Assembly (NCBI GenBank): GCA_020720045.1
Contig: DYPH01000031.1
Span: 1 to 49,414, forward strand
Direction: 5' to 3'
Source of the DNA: Sorangium cellulosum
GTDB taxonomy: Bacteria > Myxococcota_A > Polyangia > Polyangiales > Polyangiaceae
Length of the DNA stretch: 49,414 bases
Below are positions 23,919 to 32,588 of this stretch, one piece after another. Below the pieces are notes generated by a model. The model ran no database searches. It worked only from the letters and a program-made list of their open reading frames with translations, and was not told the origin of the DNA. Positions within the stretch are counted from its first letter, which is position 1, and each line of letters starts with the position of its first letter. The position numbers and the translations under genes are program-made.

Positions 23919-25813
23919 GTCTCACCACGTCCAGCGGGCAGAAACTGCCCAAGGAACGCGCGGGAAATACGCCGGCGGCGCCGCGGAAAATGGACGCGAC
24001 CGAGCGCGCTTTCCACGAAGAGAAGAAGGTCGAAAACGTTTTTGATCGCGTCCTTCTCGCCAAACTTTGGCCGTTTGTACGGCCTCATGCAGGCTACGCG
24101 GTCGCTTCGCTTCTCGTGCTCCTTCTTTCTTCGGCGGCGAATCTTCTGCGCCCCAAGTTGATGGGGGACGTCGTCGGTTATGCGGAAAAAGGGGACGCCG
24201 CGGCGCTCCTTCGGACCGGCTGGCTGCTCGCCGTCTTCGTAATTCTGTCTCAGGTCTTCGGCTTCATTCAGCAGTACCTGATGCAGGTCGCCGGGGCCCG
24301 CGCGATGGCAGACCTCCGGGGGACCGTCTTTCGGTTTCTCCAAAGACTCTCGCTACGTACCTTCGACCGAACGCCAGTAGGCCGGCTCGTGACCCGGGCT
24401 ACGTCGGACGTCGATGCCGTAGGAGAGCTCTTCGCCTCCGGCGTCCTCAATGCGTTGGGCGACATCCTGCTCCTCGTCGGCATCGTCATTGCGATGCTCA
24501 AGATGAACGCGACGCTCGCAGGTGTTACCTTTGCCGCGCTTCCCGTCGTTGGACTCATTGTCTCTTTCGTGCGCAAGCGATCCCGCGAGGCCTTCCGAGA
24601 CATTCGCATCAAAACCGCGCGGCTCAATGCCTTTCTCAACGAGCAGGTCTCGGGGATCGCCGTCGTTCAGGCCTACGCGCGCGAAAAGGCGATGGCTGAC
24701 GAGTTCGACGGAATCAACGACGGCTACCGGCAGGCGAACAAGTCGAGCGTCCTCTACGAAGCGATCCTCGACGCCGCCATCGAGCTCGTGTCGACGATTT
24801 GCATCGCCTCGATCCTCTGGTTCGCGGGCCTGCGACGGTTCGCAGGCACCGGTGAGGGGGCGATCTCTTTCGCACTTCTTGTGACGTTCACCCAGTACGT
24901 CAAACAGTTCTTCGAGCCGGTAAGTATGCTCGCGGCGCGCTACACACTTCTCCAGAGCGCGCTGAGCGGCGCGGAACGGATCTTCGAACTCCTCGGCACC
25001 GCCGACGTCGAGGACGATGGTGTCGCTGCTCCGCCCCGAACCGGTGAGGAAACAGCGAGCACCTCGCAGGAAAAGCTGGTTCCCGGCTCCGATGCTGTCG
25101 TCCTCGACCACGTTGACTTCGGGTACAAGGAGGGCGTCCCGGTCCTCCGCGATGTTTCGCTGCGGCTCAAGGCCGGCGAGAAGATCGCGCTCGTCGGTGC
25201 GACCGGCGCCGGGAAAACAACGATCGCGAGCCTGGTTCTTCGTTTGTACGACACCCAGGCAGGGCGCATTGAAGTCCTCGGCCGCTCGGTCACCGATTGG
25301 CGCCGTCGCGACCTTCGCGCCCAGTTCGCTGTCGTCCCCCAGGACGTCTTCCTGTTTGCCGGGACGCTCCTTTCGAACGTCGCTGTCGGCGACGCGAAGC
25401 CAGATCCGGTCCGCGTGCGCACCGCCCTTGAGCAGGTCGGTGCTAGCGCCCTCTTGGCCGCCCGTGGGCTGGACGGCGTCGTCGACGAGCGCGGGGCGAA
25501 TTTTAGCGCCGGTGAACGCCAACTTATCGCATTTGCTCGTGCTTTATACCACGACCGTCCGCTGCTGCTCCTCGATGAAGCGACGGCAAACATCGACTCC
25601 GACACGGAAGCGAAGCTCCAGGCAGCCGTCGATAAAGTCCTCGAAGGGCGAACGGCGATCGTGATCGCCCACCGGCTCAGCACCATCAAGAAGCTCGATC
25701 GCATCCTCGTGTTTCACAAGGGGCGCATCGTCGAGGAGGGGACCCACGACGAACTCCTCGCGAAGGGGGGCGTCTTCGCGAAGCTCCACGCCCTCCAATT
25801 CAAAGGGGATTGA
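23915..25813 (+). CDS. ABC exporter subunit with consensus catalytic site
   Basis: 632 residues with the exporter membrane domain (FDRTPVGRLVTRATSDVDAVGELF is the usual coupling-helix stretch) and a C-terminal ATPase: Walker A GATGAGKTT, Walker B LLLLDEATANIDSD with catalytic Glu, H-loop AHRLSTI. The signature loop reads FSAGERQ instead of SGGQ. It partners the upstream subunit, whose Walker B lacks the Glu. In such heterodimers the degenerate ATP site is built from the Walker motifs of one subunit and the altered signature of the other, which fits this pair. The substrate is unknown; lipids and drugs are common for this class. About 90 extra N-terminal residues, highly charged, precede the membrane domain. 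Confidence 0.92.
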   Translation: MSLTTSSGQKLPKERAGNTPAAPRKMDATERAFHEEKKVENVFDRVLLAKLWPFVRPHAGYAVASLLVLLLSSAANLLRPKLMGDVVGYAEKGDAAALLRTGWLLAVFVILSQVFGFIQQYLMQVAGARAMADLRGTVFRFLQRLSLRTFDRTPVGRLVTRATSDVDAVGELFASGVLNALGDILLLVGIVIAMLKMNATLAGVTFAALPVVGLIVSFVRKRSREAFRDIRIKTARLNAFLNEQVSGIAVVQAYAREKAMADEFDGINDGYRQANKSSVLYEAILDAAIELVSTICIASILWFAGLRRFAGTGEGAISFALLVTFTQYVKQFFEPVSMLAARYTLLQSALSGAERIFELLGTADVEDDGVAAPPRTGEETASTSQEKLVPGSDAVVLDHVDFGYKEGVPVLRDVSLRLKAGEKIALVGATGAGKTTIASLVLRLYDTQAGRIEVLGRSVTDWRRRDLRAQFAVVPQDVFLFAGTLLSNVAVGDAKPDPVRVRTALEQVGASALLAARGLDGVVDERGANFSAGERQLIAFARALYHDRPLLLLDEATANIDSDTEAKLQAAVDKVLEGRTAIVIAHRLSTIKKLDRILVFHKGRIVEEGTHDELLAKGGVFAKLHALQFKGD

Positions 25814-25917
25814 CCGAGGGACTAGGCGGCGTCTGCCGAGCGTTTTCCCGGCGCGCCCTCGGAAGCGGGCGTAGTTCGATGCAAACGCGCGTCCGGATGC
25901 GCTACGAGGCGACTACG

Positions 25918-27168
25918 ATGGAAGAGCGAGAATTTTCTGTGTCCGAAGCGCCGTCGGTCCCTGAATTTGCTGCGCCCGAAGAGCGGATCATGAAGCCGCG
26001 CCGGGCGGCCCCCGCCGACGTCGTGCGACCGACCCGCGCCGAGGTCTCCCTCGATGCACTTCGTTGCAATCTGCACGCGATTCGTCAGAAGGCGGCTGGG
26101 GCGAAGGTCTGGGCCGTCTTGAAGGCCGACGCTTACGGCCACGGCGCCCCTGCGGTTGCGCGGACCCTCGAACGAGCGAAGGTCGACGGCTTCTGCGTGG
26201 CGCTCGTCGAAGAGGGGGTCGAACTCCGGGAGGCCGGAATTACTGGCCCGATCCTCGTCATGGGGGGCTACTACGGGCGCGCCTACGAGGAGATGCTCGC
26301 GCGGCGCCTTACGCCGGTCGTCTACGATCGCGAGCACCTGGAGACCTTTGCCCGCCTTGTGCGCGCCCGCGGTGGCGAGCCGCTCGCGGTCCACCTGAAG
26401 GTAGATACCGGCATGGCGCGACTCGGCGTCCGACCGGAAGAAATTCCAGCATTTGCGGAGGCCCTCGCTGCCCATCCCGAGCTCCGCGTCGAAGGGCTCA
26501 TGACTCACCTCGCCAGCGCCGATGCGCCGACGACGGAATCGTTGGAGCACCAACAATCCCGCTTCGAGGCGACCTCCAAGACGCTCGCCCTCCTCGGTAT
26601 TCGACCGACCTACCGCCACGCGGCGAACTCGGCGGCGCTCCTTCGCGAGATGGCTCGCTACGACGCCGTCCGGCCGGGGATCGCGCTCTTTGGCGTCGCG
26701 CCGACCATCGATGGTGTCTCGATGGCGGCCGGCAGTGGCCGCGACGCCGACCTCGTCCCGAGCCTGCGGGTACGCAGCGAAATCATCGCGCTTCGAGACG
26801 TGCCGGCTGGCGAAACCGTCGGCTATTCGGGACTTTTCCGCACATCGCGCCCTTCGCGCATCGCCACGGTGGCGATGGGCTACGCCGACGGACTCGCCCG
26901 CGCGCTCACCAACCGGGGCTCTTTCCTCGTCCGCGGCAAGCGCGCGCCGGTCGCCGGCGCGGTGAGCATGGACATGACGATGATCGACGTGACCGACCAT
27001 CCGGGCGCAGTCCTCGGCGACGAGGTCGTCATCCTCGGTCGCCAAGAGGGCCCCTTCGGGCGCGACGAGATCACCCTCGACGAACTCGCCGCCCATGCCG
27101 GCACGATCTCTTGGGAGGTGCTGACCCACCTCTCGCGCCGCGTCCCGCGGTTCTACCGGGAGGCGTGA
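25918..27168 (+). CDS. alr: alanine racemase
   Basis: About 416 residues. Alanine racemase supplies D-alanine for peptidoglycan. The pyridoxal phosphate lysine is in VWAVLKADAYGHG; other family blocks are HLKVDTGMARLG, the ANSAA segment, PGIALFGV, the catalytic tyrosine region ETVGYSGLF, and GAVSMDMTMIDV. I start at 25918 because a GAGG ribosome-binding sequence lies 8 bases upstream. Other ATGs at 25879, 25897 and 25990 are in frame. An N-terminal extension of about 40 residues precedes the conserved barrel (RPTRAEVSLDALR). It follows the ABC exporter after about 100 bases and may be cotranscribed. Two palindromes lie after its stop. Confidence 0.95.
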   Translation: MEEREFSVSEAPSVPEFAAPEERIMKPRRAAPADVVRPTRAEVSLDALRCNLHAIRQKAAGAKVWAVLKADAYGHGAPAVARTLERAKVDGFCVALVEEGVELREAGITGPILVMGGYYGRAYEEMLARRLTPVVYDREHLETFARLVRARGGEPLAVHLKVDTGMARLGVRPEEIPAFAEALAAHPELRVEGLMTHLASADAPTTESLEHQQSRFEATSKTLALLGIRPTYRHAANSAALLREMARYDAVRPGIALFGVAPTIDGVSMAAGSGRDADLVPSLRVRSEIIALRDVPAGETVGYSGLFRTSRPSRIATVAMGYADGLARALTNRGSFLVRGKRAPVAGAVSMDMTMIDVTDHPGAVLGDEVVILGRQEGPFGRDEITLDELAAHAGTISWEVLTHLSRRVPRFYREA

Positions 27169-27188
27169 GTCCGGGAACCCGGGGACCG

Positions 27189-27204
27189 CAGGTATAGTTA
27201 CCTG
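27189..27204. promoter_or_regulatory. small palindrome downstream of alr
   Basis: CAGGTA and TACCTG form perfect 6-bp arms around TAGT. It lies 3 bases before a longer palindrome and could be a second operator or part of a shared binding site. Confidence 0.4.
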
Positions 27205-27206
27205 TA

Positions 27207-27232
27207 TCAATTGTCAGGCGGTTGACAATTGA
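27207..27232. promoter_or_regulatory. 26-bp operator-like palindrome
   Basis: TCAATTGTCA and TGACAATTGA form perfect 10-bp arms around GGCGGT. The right arm contains the TTGACA -35 hexamer of the next promoter, so a dimeric protein bound here would block RNA polymerase. It is AT-rich compared with the surroundings and lacks a T-run, so a terminator is less likely. Confidence 0.65.
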
Positions 27233-27249
27233 CCGATGCAACGTAGCGT
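27222..27249 (+). promoter_or_regulatory. predicted promoter overlapping the palindrome
   Basis: TTGACA (27222-27227), 16-base spacer, TAGCGT (27244-27249). Transcription would begin about 15 bases upstream of the metallophosphoesterase ATG at 27272. Confidence 0.5.
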
Positions 27250-27271
27250 TCTGCGGAAACATCGGAGGCGT

Positions 27272-28435
27272 ATGTCGATCGGTCGCATTCTCGTTTTTCT
27301 GGTCGTGATGGGGGGCCTCGGCTACGGCCTCCATGCCTTCCTCGTCGCCCGTCTCGTGCGGGATCCCGCTCTGGAAGGGGGGCCGAAAACCGTAGTGACC
27401 GTCGCCATTTGGGGTCTTTTCGGGCTCCTCTTCGCCGGCATGTTCCTTTCGCGGGCACCGCGGTCGATCGCGCAGCCCTTTGCCTGGATCGCCTTCACCT
27501 GGATGGGCTTCGCCTTCCTGCTTTTCGTCGCGCTGCTTGGCGGAGACCTCGTTCGCGGAGCCGTCACGCTCGCCGCAAAGGCGGGGATCGGCGCGCCGAT
27601 CGACCCCGCGCGCCGCCAGTTCGTCGCCCGCGCGATCGCCATCTTTGCCGGGGTTGCGGCCGGCGGCGTCGGACTCCGGGGCATCGTTGCTGCCCGTGCC
27701 CGCGTCCAGGCCAAGTCGGTGCAGGTCGCCCTCAATGGGCTTTCTTCCGCCGGCCGCGGTTACCGAATTCTACAGCTTTCTGACGTTCATATCGGGCCGA
27801 CGATCGGTCACGACTGGCTCGCGGAAGTCGTCGCAACGGTCAACGCGGAGAAGCCAAATCTCATCGTGATTACGGGCGATCTCGTCGACGGATCGGTCGC
27901 CGATCTTGCCGCGCACGTTGCGCCGCTCAAAGACCTTGAAGCGACCGATGGGGTCTACTTTGTAACCGGAAATCACGAGTACTACTCGGGCGCAGATGCG
28001 TGGCTTGCCCACCTGGAAACGCTCAGCGTCAAGCCGTTGCGGAATACACGGGTTGCGCTTGAACACTTCGATCTTGCCGGCGTCGACGACGCCATGGCCG
28101 CCGGCGACGGGCACGGCGCCGACTACGAGCGCGCCCTCGGCGGGCGGCCGACGGAACGGCCCTTGGTGCTCCTCGCCCACCAACCGAAACAGATCGTACA
28201 CGCAGCCAAATATGGAATTGATTTGCAGATTTCTGGCCACACTCACGGCGGCCAGATCTCGCCCTTTCAGTTCCTTGTGCCGCTCCAGCAGCCCTATGTG
28301 GCCGGTCTCTATCGCCACGACGGGCGCGCGCAGATCTACGTGAGCCGCGGAACCGGCTACTGGGGGCCGCCGATGCGCGTTGGCGCCCCCGCCGAAATTA
28401 CTCGGATTGAACTCGTCGACGCGTCGTCCGCCTAG
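27272..28435 (+). CDS. membrane-anchored metallophosphoesterase
   Basis: 387 residues from the ATG at 27272, chosen for the GGAGG just upstream; an ATG at 27236 would overlap the promoter. The N-terminal ~140 residues have about four transmembrane segments (GRILVFLVVMGGLGYGLHAF; VAIWGLFGLLFAGMFL; IAFTWMGFAFLLFVALLGG; IAIFAGVAAGGVGL). The C-terminal domain is a calcineurin-like phosphoesterase of the YkuE/YaeI type with all metal-binding blocks: LSDVHIG, GDLVDG, GNHEYY, LAHQP and GHTHGGQ. Related proteins act on envelope lipids such as UDP-diacylglucosamine. The promoter lies inside a perfect palindrome, so regulation by a dimeric repressor or activator is likely. Confidence 0.9.
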   Translation: MSIGRILVFLVVMGGLGYGLHAFLVARLVRDPALEGGPKTVVTVAIWGLFGLLFAGMFLSRAPRSIAQPFAWIAFTWMGFAFLLFVALLGGDLVRGAVTLAAKAGIGAPIDPARRQFVARAIAIFAGVAAGGVGLRGIVAARARVQAKSVQVALNGLSSAGRGYRILQLSDVHIGPTIGHDWLAEVVATVNAEKPNLIVITGDLVDGSVADLAAHVAPLKDLEATDGVYFVTGNHEYYSGADAWLAHLETLSVKPLRNTRVALEHFDLAGVDDAMAAGDGHGADYERALGGRPTERPLVLLAHQPKQIVHAAKYGIDLQISGHTHGGQISPFQFLVPLQQPYVAGLYRHDGRAQIYVSRGTGYWGPPMRVGAPAEITRIELVDASSA

Positions 28436-28437
28436 CT

Positions 28438-29352
28438 TCAGTAAATTCCCGTTCCGCCGCAGAAGCCGACGCAACGTCCCGCCTTACAAGTTCCGCTACA
28501 TTCGCCGTTGGCGGTGCAGGACGAGCCGGCCGTCTTTAGCGCCGCGCAGCGGGTGCTTGTCCCACTGACCGCGCACACGTTTTCCGGTTTGCAGCCTTGG
28601 GTGGCTGAGCAGGCTTCGCCGGCGTTCCCCACGGAATCGCTGCAGATCTTGCTCGCCGAGCAGACGAGGCCAAAGGGGCAATCGCTCGTGAAGCTGCAGC
28701 TTGAGCCGCTCGCAGGCGGCAGGCGGCAGAAATTGTCTTCGCAGACGTACCCTTCGGCGCAGTTGTCATCGAGGGAGCACGAAAGGCCGCGGGGCTGGCA
28801 GGTGAAGCTGCCGCTCGTCCCCTGGCACGCGAGGCCGAATTCGCAGCTTGCGCTGTATTCGCAGGCGGCGTCCTTTCCGCGGTGCCCCTGGAAGAGGGCG
28901 CGGAAGGCGTCCTGGCGCTTGCCGGCGCGCGCGGTTGCGTTGGTGAGCGATTCGCCGAGGTGGCTCCCGTTGCAGGCCGACGGGACCTCGGGGACGCGGT
29001 TGAACACTTCGTCGAGGCTCGCCTGCGCGTAGGCGCCCGCGTAAACGGTGCCGCTGTCGGCCATGAACGATTGGAAGGTCGAGACGCAGGTGTCGACGTT
29101 GGCGTAATCCTTGTCGCAATAGGATTTTGCGTAGACCGCACCGTCGTCGCAACAGCGGTCAAAGTACTCGCACCAGGCTCCTTCGCGAGCCACGCGCGCC
29201 GCGCAGTAGTCCTCAAGCGCCATCGGCTCCGACTTTGTGTAGCCGGGGACATCGACGGGGCCGACCTCTTCGCTCGACGAGCAGCCTGCGGTGGCGCCAA
29301 CAAGGAGGGGAAGCACGGCGAGCACAGGAAAGGCGAATGCTTGGAATTTCAT
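28438..29352 (-). CDS. Cys-repeat lipoprotein
   Basis: 304 residues. Lipoprotein signal with lipobox TAGC (cysteine at about 24), then an Ala/Asp region containing its own cysteines (YCAARVAREGAWCEYFDRCC). The second half consists of repeated disulfide-type units (spaced C-x5-C, C-x6-C patterns such as CSLDDNCAEGYVCEDNFC). This composition, with repeats of about 30-40 residues, is common in myxobacterial secreted proteins of unknown function. It converges with the metallophosphoesterase gene with only 2 bases between stops. Confidence 0.8.
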   Translation of the reverse strand: MKFQAFAFPVLAVLPLLVGATAGCSSSEEVGPVDVPGYTKSEPMALEDYCAARVAREGAWCEYFDRCCDDGAVYAKSYCDKDYANVDTCVSTFQSFMADSGTVYAGAYAQASLDEVFNRVPEVPSACNGSHLGESLTNATARAGKRQDAFRALFQGHRGKDAACEYSASCEFGLACQGTSGSFTCQPRGLSCSLDDNCAEGYVCEDNFCRLPPASGSSCSFTSDCPFGLVCSASKICSDSVGNAGEACSATQGCKPENVCAVSGTSTRCAALKTAGSSCTANGECSGTCKAGRCVGFCGGTGIY

Positions 29353-29457
29353 GGCGCCGCCGTAACCGAGGTCCCGCCGGGAGCGTGTGTGGCAAAATTC
29401 CCCAAAACGCGATTTGCCCGTCGAGGCGGCATCGGTTCCAAGCTAGGTTCCGCCGCC

Positions 29458-30273
29458 GTGAGCGAAGCTGCTGCCGATTCCAAGCCTGCCGCCGGATTCG
29501 CGGCGCTTGGCGAATGGTTGCTCGATGCGCCGCTGTCGTTTCTCGACGACCTCGGCGGCACCGTCACCCTCGCGTGGCAAGCGATGACCTGGCTGGTGCG
29601 GCCGCCCTTCCGCTTCGCGCCGTTCCTGCAAGCCTTCGATTTTATTGGCGCTGGGTCGAGCTTCATCGTGGCGCTCGTTGGTCTCTTCACCGGCATGGCC
29701 TTCACCGTGAGCGTCATCGTCGGCTTCCGTCAGTTCTCCGCGGAGGGGATGGTCGGCGGCGTCGTCGCGTTGGCCCTTTGCCGGGAGCTCGCGCCGGTCC
29801 TCGCTGCCGTCGTCGTCACGGCGCGCGCCGGCTCCACCATGGCGAGCGAACTCGGGAACATGCGCGTCACCGAGCAGATCGACGCCATCACGACCATGGG
29901 GATGAGCCCCGTTCAATACCTGGTCGTCCCGCGCATCGTCGCGACGACGGTCATGCTCCCGCTCCTCGCGTTTTTCTTCGGCCTCGCCGGCATGGGGGGC
30001 GCCTACGCGGTCGCCGTCGGCACCCAAAACATCGATCCGGGGCTCTTCTGGGACAAAGTTGGCGCGTTTGTTCGGTTCGCCGACGTCGCGATGACCCTCG
30101 AGAAAGCGACCGTCTTTGGGTTCATTGTTTCGATCATCTGCTGCAAGAAGGGCTTCCACGCGAGCGGCGGTGCCCGCGGCGTCGGGGAGGCGACCGCGCA
30201 GGCGGTAGTTTCGAGTATCGTTGCGATTTTCGCCGCCGACTACATCGTGACCTTGCTTCTCACCGACCTCTGA
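29458..30273 (+). CDS. MlaE-family ABC permease, orphan
   Basis: 271 residues. MlaE permeases are the membrane part of lipid-trafficking ABC systems, working with an MlaF ATPase and an MCE protein MlaD. Visible features: the FIGAGSSFIVALVGLFTGMAF region, RELAPVLAAVVVTARAGSTMASELGNMRVTEQIDA (the signature loop), VVPRIVATTVMLPLL, and a final TM segment. I choose the GTG at 29458; a TAGGTT hexamer ends 8 bases before it. No MlaF or MlaD gene is adjacent, and both flanking genes point toward or away from it, so it must pair with components encoded elsewhere. Confidence 0.9.
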   Translation: MSEAAADSKPAAGFAALGEWLLDAPLSFLDDLGGTVTLAWQAMTWLVRPPFRFAPFLQAFDFIGAGSSFIVALVGLFTGMAFTVSVIVGFRQFSAEGMVGGVVALALCRELAPVLAAVVVTARAGSTMASELGNMRVTEQIDAITTMGMSPVQYLVVPRIVATTVMLPLLAFFFGLAGMGGAYAVAVGTQNIDPGLFWDKVGAFVRFADVAMTLEKATVFGFIVSIICCKKGFHASGGARGVGEATAQAVVSSIVAIFAADYIVTLLLTDL

Positions 30274-30278
30274 AAGTT

Positions 30279-30797
30279 TCAGCGGAAGACGATGGCCAGG
30301 ACGGCCTGCTCTTTCTCAGGATTTCCGCCGGTCAATGCGGCAATCGTCCCGTCGGCGCTCGCCGCGTAGCCAGCCGTATTCAGGTCACGCACGATGTCGT
30401 CCACGGGGCGCTTGGTGAGCGGCACCACCTTTGAAAGCGGCGCCTGCGACACCGCCTTCGAGGCGACGTTCGCGCGGAATTTCCCCGCGTCCTTTCCGCG
30501 AAACAGCGACGTCCCGCCGATCAGAAGCACGAAGGCACCTGCGAGAATCGCCCCCTTTTTGGAAAAGAAGTGGTTCTTGAAGGCGCTGACGTTGGCGATG
30601 GCATGAAGCGCAATCGTTAGAATGACGCCGAAGCCAATCCACTCATGAATCCCCTTTTGAAGAGGGGCGGCGATCTTGAAGAACATCAAGAGACCGGTCG
30701 CTGCCGAAAGCGAAAAGAGGGCAAGAGCCGCCGGTGTAGCCCATGAGCGCGAGATGTTCCTCGATCCGCGCCAGCGGGCGAGGACGAACTTGTTCAT
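30279..30797 (-). CDS. DUF4405-like membrane protein
   Basis: 172 residues. Three hydrophobic segments occupy residues ~20-125 (ALALFSLSAATGLLMFF; HEWIGFGVILTIALHAIANV; AILAGAFVLLIGG). The histidines in HEWIG and ALHAIANV are placed like the heme-linked histidines of DUF4405 and cytochrome b561-type proteins. The C-terminal ~70 residues are soluble and contain PVDDIVRDLNTAGYAA, a helix-strand element. A Lys/Arg-rich N-terminus suggests the N-terminus is cytoplasmic. Function unknown; membrane redox is possible. Confidence 0.65.
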   Translation of the reverse strand: MNKFVLARWRGSRNISRSWATPAALALFSLSAATGLLMFFKIAAPLQKGIHEWIGFGVILTIALHAIANVSAFKNHFFSKKGAILAGAFVLLIGGTSLFRGKDAGKFRANVASKAVSQAPLSKVVPLTKRPVDDIVRDLNTAGYAASADGTIAALTGGNPEKEQAVLAIVFR

Positions 30798-30864
30798 CGG
30801 CTCTGTCTAGCGCACTGCGTTGCCGCTTGTGCTGGGGCAAAATTGCACCTCTTGGTAAAGAACG

Positions 30865-31737
30865 CTAAATCGGCCCGTCTTCGAGGGGAGTGACCGCTCG
30901 CCGCTCGGCGCGCGCCACGAACTCGGGCCAGTCATTCGCGGGAACGGCGGGCACGAAGATCGTCTCTTCGTCGAGAAACTCGACGTTTTCAATCAGCTGA
31001 GGGAGCTCTCCGAACGGGAGAAAGAAGGTACCCCCCTCTTTCGAATGGTCCGTCGAGCGGACGACAGCGACGTAGGGGAGCGGGCTCATTAGGGAGGGGA
31101 CGGAGGCACCGAAGGCGGTAAACGCGATCTCTTTCCCGCTGTTGGTCGTCGCCACAATGGTCTTTGAGGCGTGGACGTCGCTCACCGCGTCGAGCCATTG
31201 TTGCCGACGGAAAACCTGAAAGAAAAGGTCGGCATCGTCGATGGCGCCAAGCACCTTCGGCCCCGCAAAGAAGGGGCGCTGGGGGCCGGCGATCGTCATC
31301 GTCTTCCCGTCTTCGGCGACCATCGTGCGCAGCAAGCGGAAGTCGCGTCCCCCCTGAGCGAGGCACTCCTCTTCGGACCAGTCGCTTTGGAGGGCGTCGG
31401 GCGGGCGCGGGAGGTCGTTTTCTTCGGTAGAAACGGTGGTTTTGAAGCGCCGCGCGCACTCGGCAGCGGCCCATACCGAGATTGCGTAGTCCTGGGGGGA
31501 CGCGCAGAACATCACGCGAAACTGGAGGTCGCCAGCCGCCGTGTAGGCGATCTCCAGATTGCGTGTGCTTACCGTCGGCAGGAAGCCGTGAATCGCCTCG
31601 TAGGCATCCTCAAGGGGCCCGGCGATCTCTTCCGGTTCTTGAAGGGCATATTCGGGGAAATCCTCGCGGAGCATCGCGAGAACGTCGCGGAAGGGGATCC
31701 GGAAACCGGGCGACTTCACATAAAACGAGTAGCTCAT
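30865..31737 (-). CDS. uncharacterised partner of the 2OG dioxygenase
   Basis: 290 residues from the ATG at 31737, which overlaps the stop of the dioxygenase gene (ATGA). No signal peptide. The protein is mixed alpha/beta with no recognised domain. Notable stretches: SFYVKSPGFRIPFRDV at the start, a Tyr/Trp block (YAISVWAAAECARRF), and a long acidic C-terminus (FLDEETIFVPAVPANDWPEF). Tight coupling suggests that it works with or on the product of the dioxygenase. No family or fold can be named. Confidence 0.7.
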   Translation of the reverse strand: MSYSFYVKSPGFRIPFRDVLAMLREDFPEYALQEPEEIAGPLEDAYEAIHGFLPTVSTRNLEIAYTAAGDLQFRVMFCASPQDYAISVWAAAECARRFKTTVSTEENDLPRPPDALQSDWSEEECLAQGGRDFRLLRTMVAEDGKTMTIAGPQRPFFAGPKVLGAIDDADLFFQVFRRQQWLDAVSDVHASKTIVATTNSGKEIAFTAFGASVPSLMSPLPYVAVVRSTDHSKEGGTFFLPFGELPQLIENVEFLDEETIFVPAVPANDWPEFVARAERRAVTPLEDGPI

Positions 31738-32531
31738 TGGGCCCTTCCGGCTACCACAGCCGGCTCCTGGAAGCCGTCGCGACGGTAGGTGATGACGAGA
31801 GTGTCTCGATGGCCTTCCGCCTCGCGAGGGAGTGCCGGCTGGATCGGGGTGCTCTCGTGAATGACACGATCGTCGTCGAGGAGGACGGCGGTCCAGGGGG
31901 TCGTCAGCGTAAACCGTACTCCGGGTGCGCACAGCTTTCCGGGACTGTCGGCGGCAAAGATCCGCGTTTCACCGCCGACGATCCCCTCGCGCGAAATAAG
32001 AATGACGGCGACGAAATCGACGCCATCACGATGGGCCCCCTCCGGGGTCGGTCGGCCGACGCCCCCCGCCGTCGTGATCCGGAACGGGTGCACCTCGACG
32101 AAGAGCTCCGAACGCCCCCCGGTCGCCTTTCGGTGGAGCTCCCCGAGTGCTTCCACGATGGTGCGGAACGTTGAATTTGACGAAAAAAGCGGGTCGAGCG
32201 CCTCGAAAGGGCGGAGCATGCCGCCGTGGAGTGCGTTGTAGGTCGTCGGCTGCCAGTGGGGCCGGTGGGGGTGATCCCGGAGCACGCCGTCGCCGCCAAG
32301 AACGAAGCTGCCGTGGCGACGGAGCCGGTAGATCGGCGCCCCTTCCGGCACATCTTTCAAATAGGCATCGGGGACGAGATCATTCCAAAATGCCTCCAAT
32401 TCGGAAAGCGCATCGGGCTCCGCATTGGCGAGCGTCGCGAGATCTTCGGGAGCGACGACGGCGCAGCCCTGGCTAGCGAGGCGGGCGGCGATGGCCGCGG
32501 CGTCGCTGCCGGGGGCGAGATCGATTTCCAT
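31734..32531 (-). CDS. 2OG-Fe(II) dioxygenase (2OG-Fe_Oxy_2 type)
   Basis: 265 residues. The iron-binding facial triad is visible: PEGAHRDGVDFVAV supplies His and Asp (H-x-D), and VIHESTPI the distal His. DTLVITYRRDGF would provide the 2-oxoglutarate-binding Arg. Sequence around RREGIVGGETRIF matches the BsmA / isoleucine 4-hydroxylase-like dioxygenase family, which hydroxylate free amino acids. The substrate is not predictable. The stop overlaps the start of the 290-residue gene, forming a two-gene operon. Confidence 0.85.
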   Translation of the reverse strand: MEIDLAPGSDAAAIAARLASQGCAVVAPEDLATLANAEPDALSELEAFWNDLVPDAYLKDVPEGAPIYRLRRHGSFVLGGDGVLRDHPHRPHWQPTTYNALHGGMLRPFEALDPLFSSNSTFRTIVEALGELHRKATGGRSELFVEVHPFRITTAGGVGRPTPEGAHRDGVDFVAVILISREGIVGGETRIFAADSPGKLCAPGVRFTLTTPWTAVLLDDDRVIHESTPIQPALPREAEGHRDTLVITYRRDGFQEPAVVAGRAQ

Positions 32532-32588
32532 GGGCGCCCCTTACTCGCCCCGCGGGTCGAGCAACAGGGCGCCCGTTCTACGGAAAGG

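Noticed and set aside
30279-30797. Cytochrome b assignment for the DUF4405 protein
   Set aside because: Histidines are suggestive but the number and spacing are not sufficient to call a heme protein.
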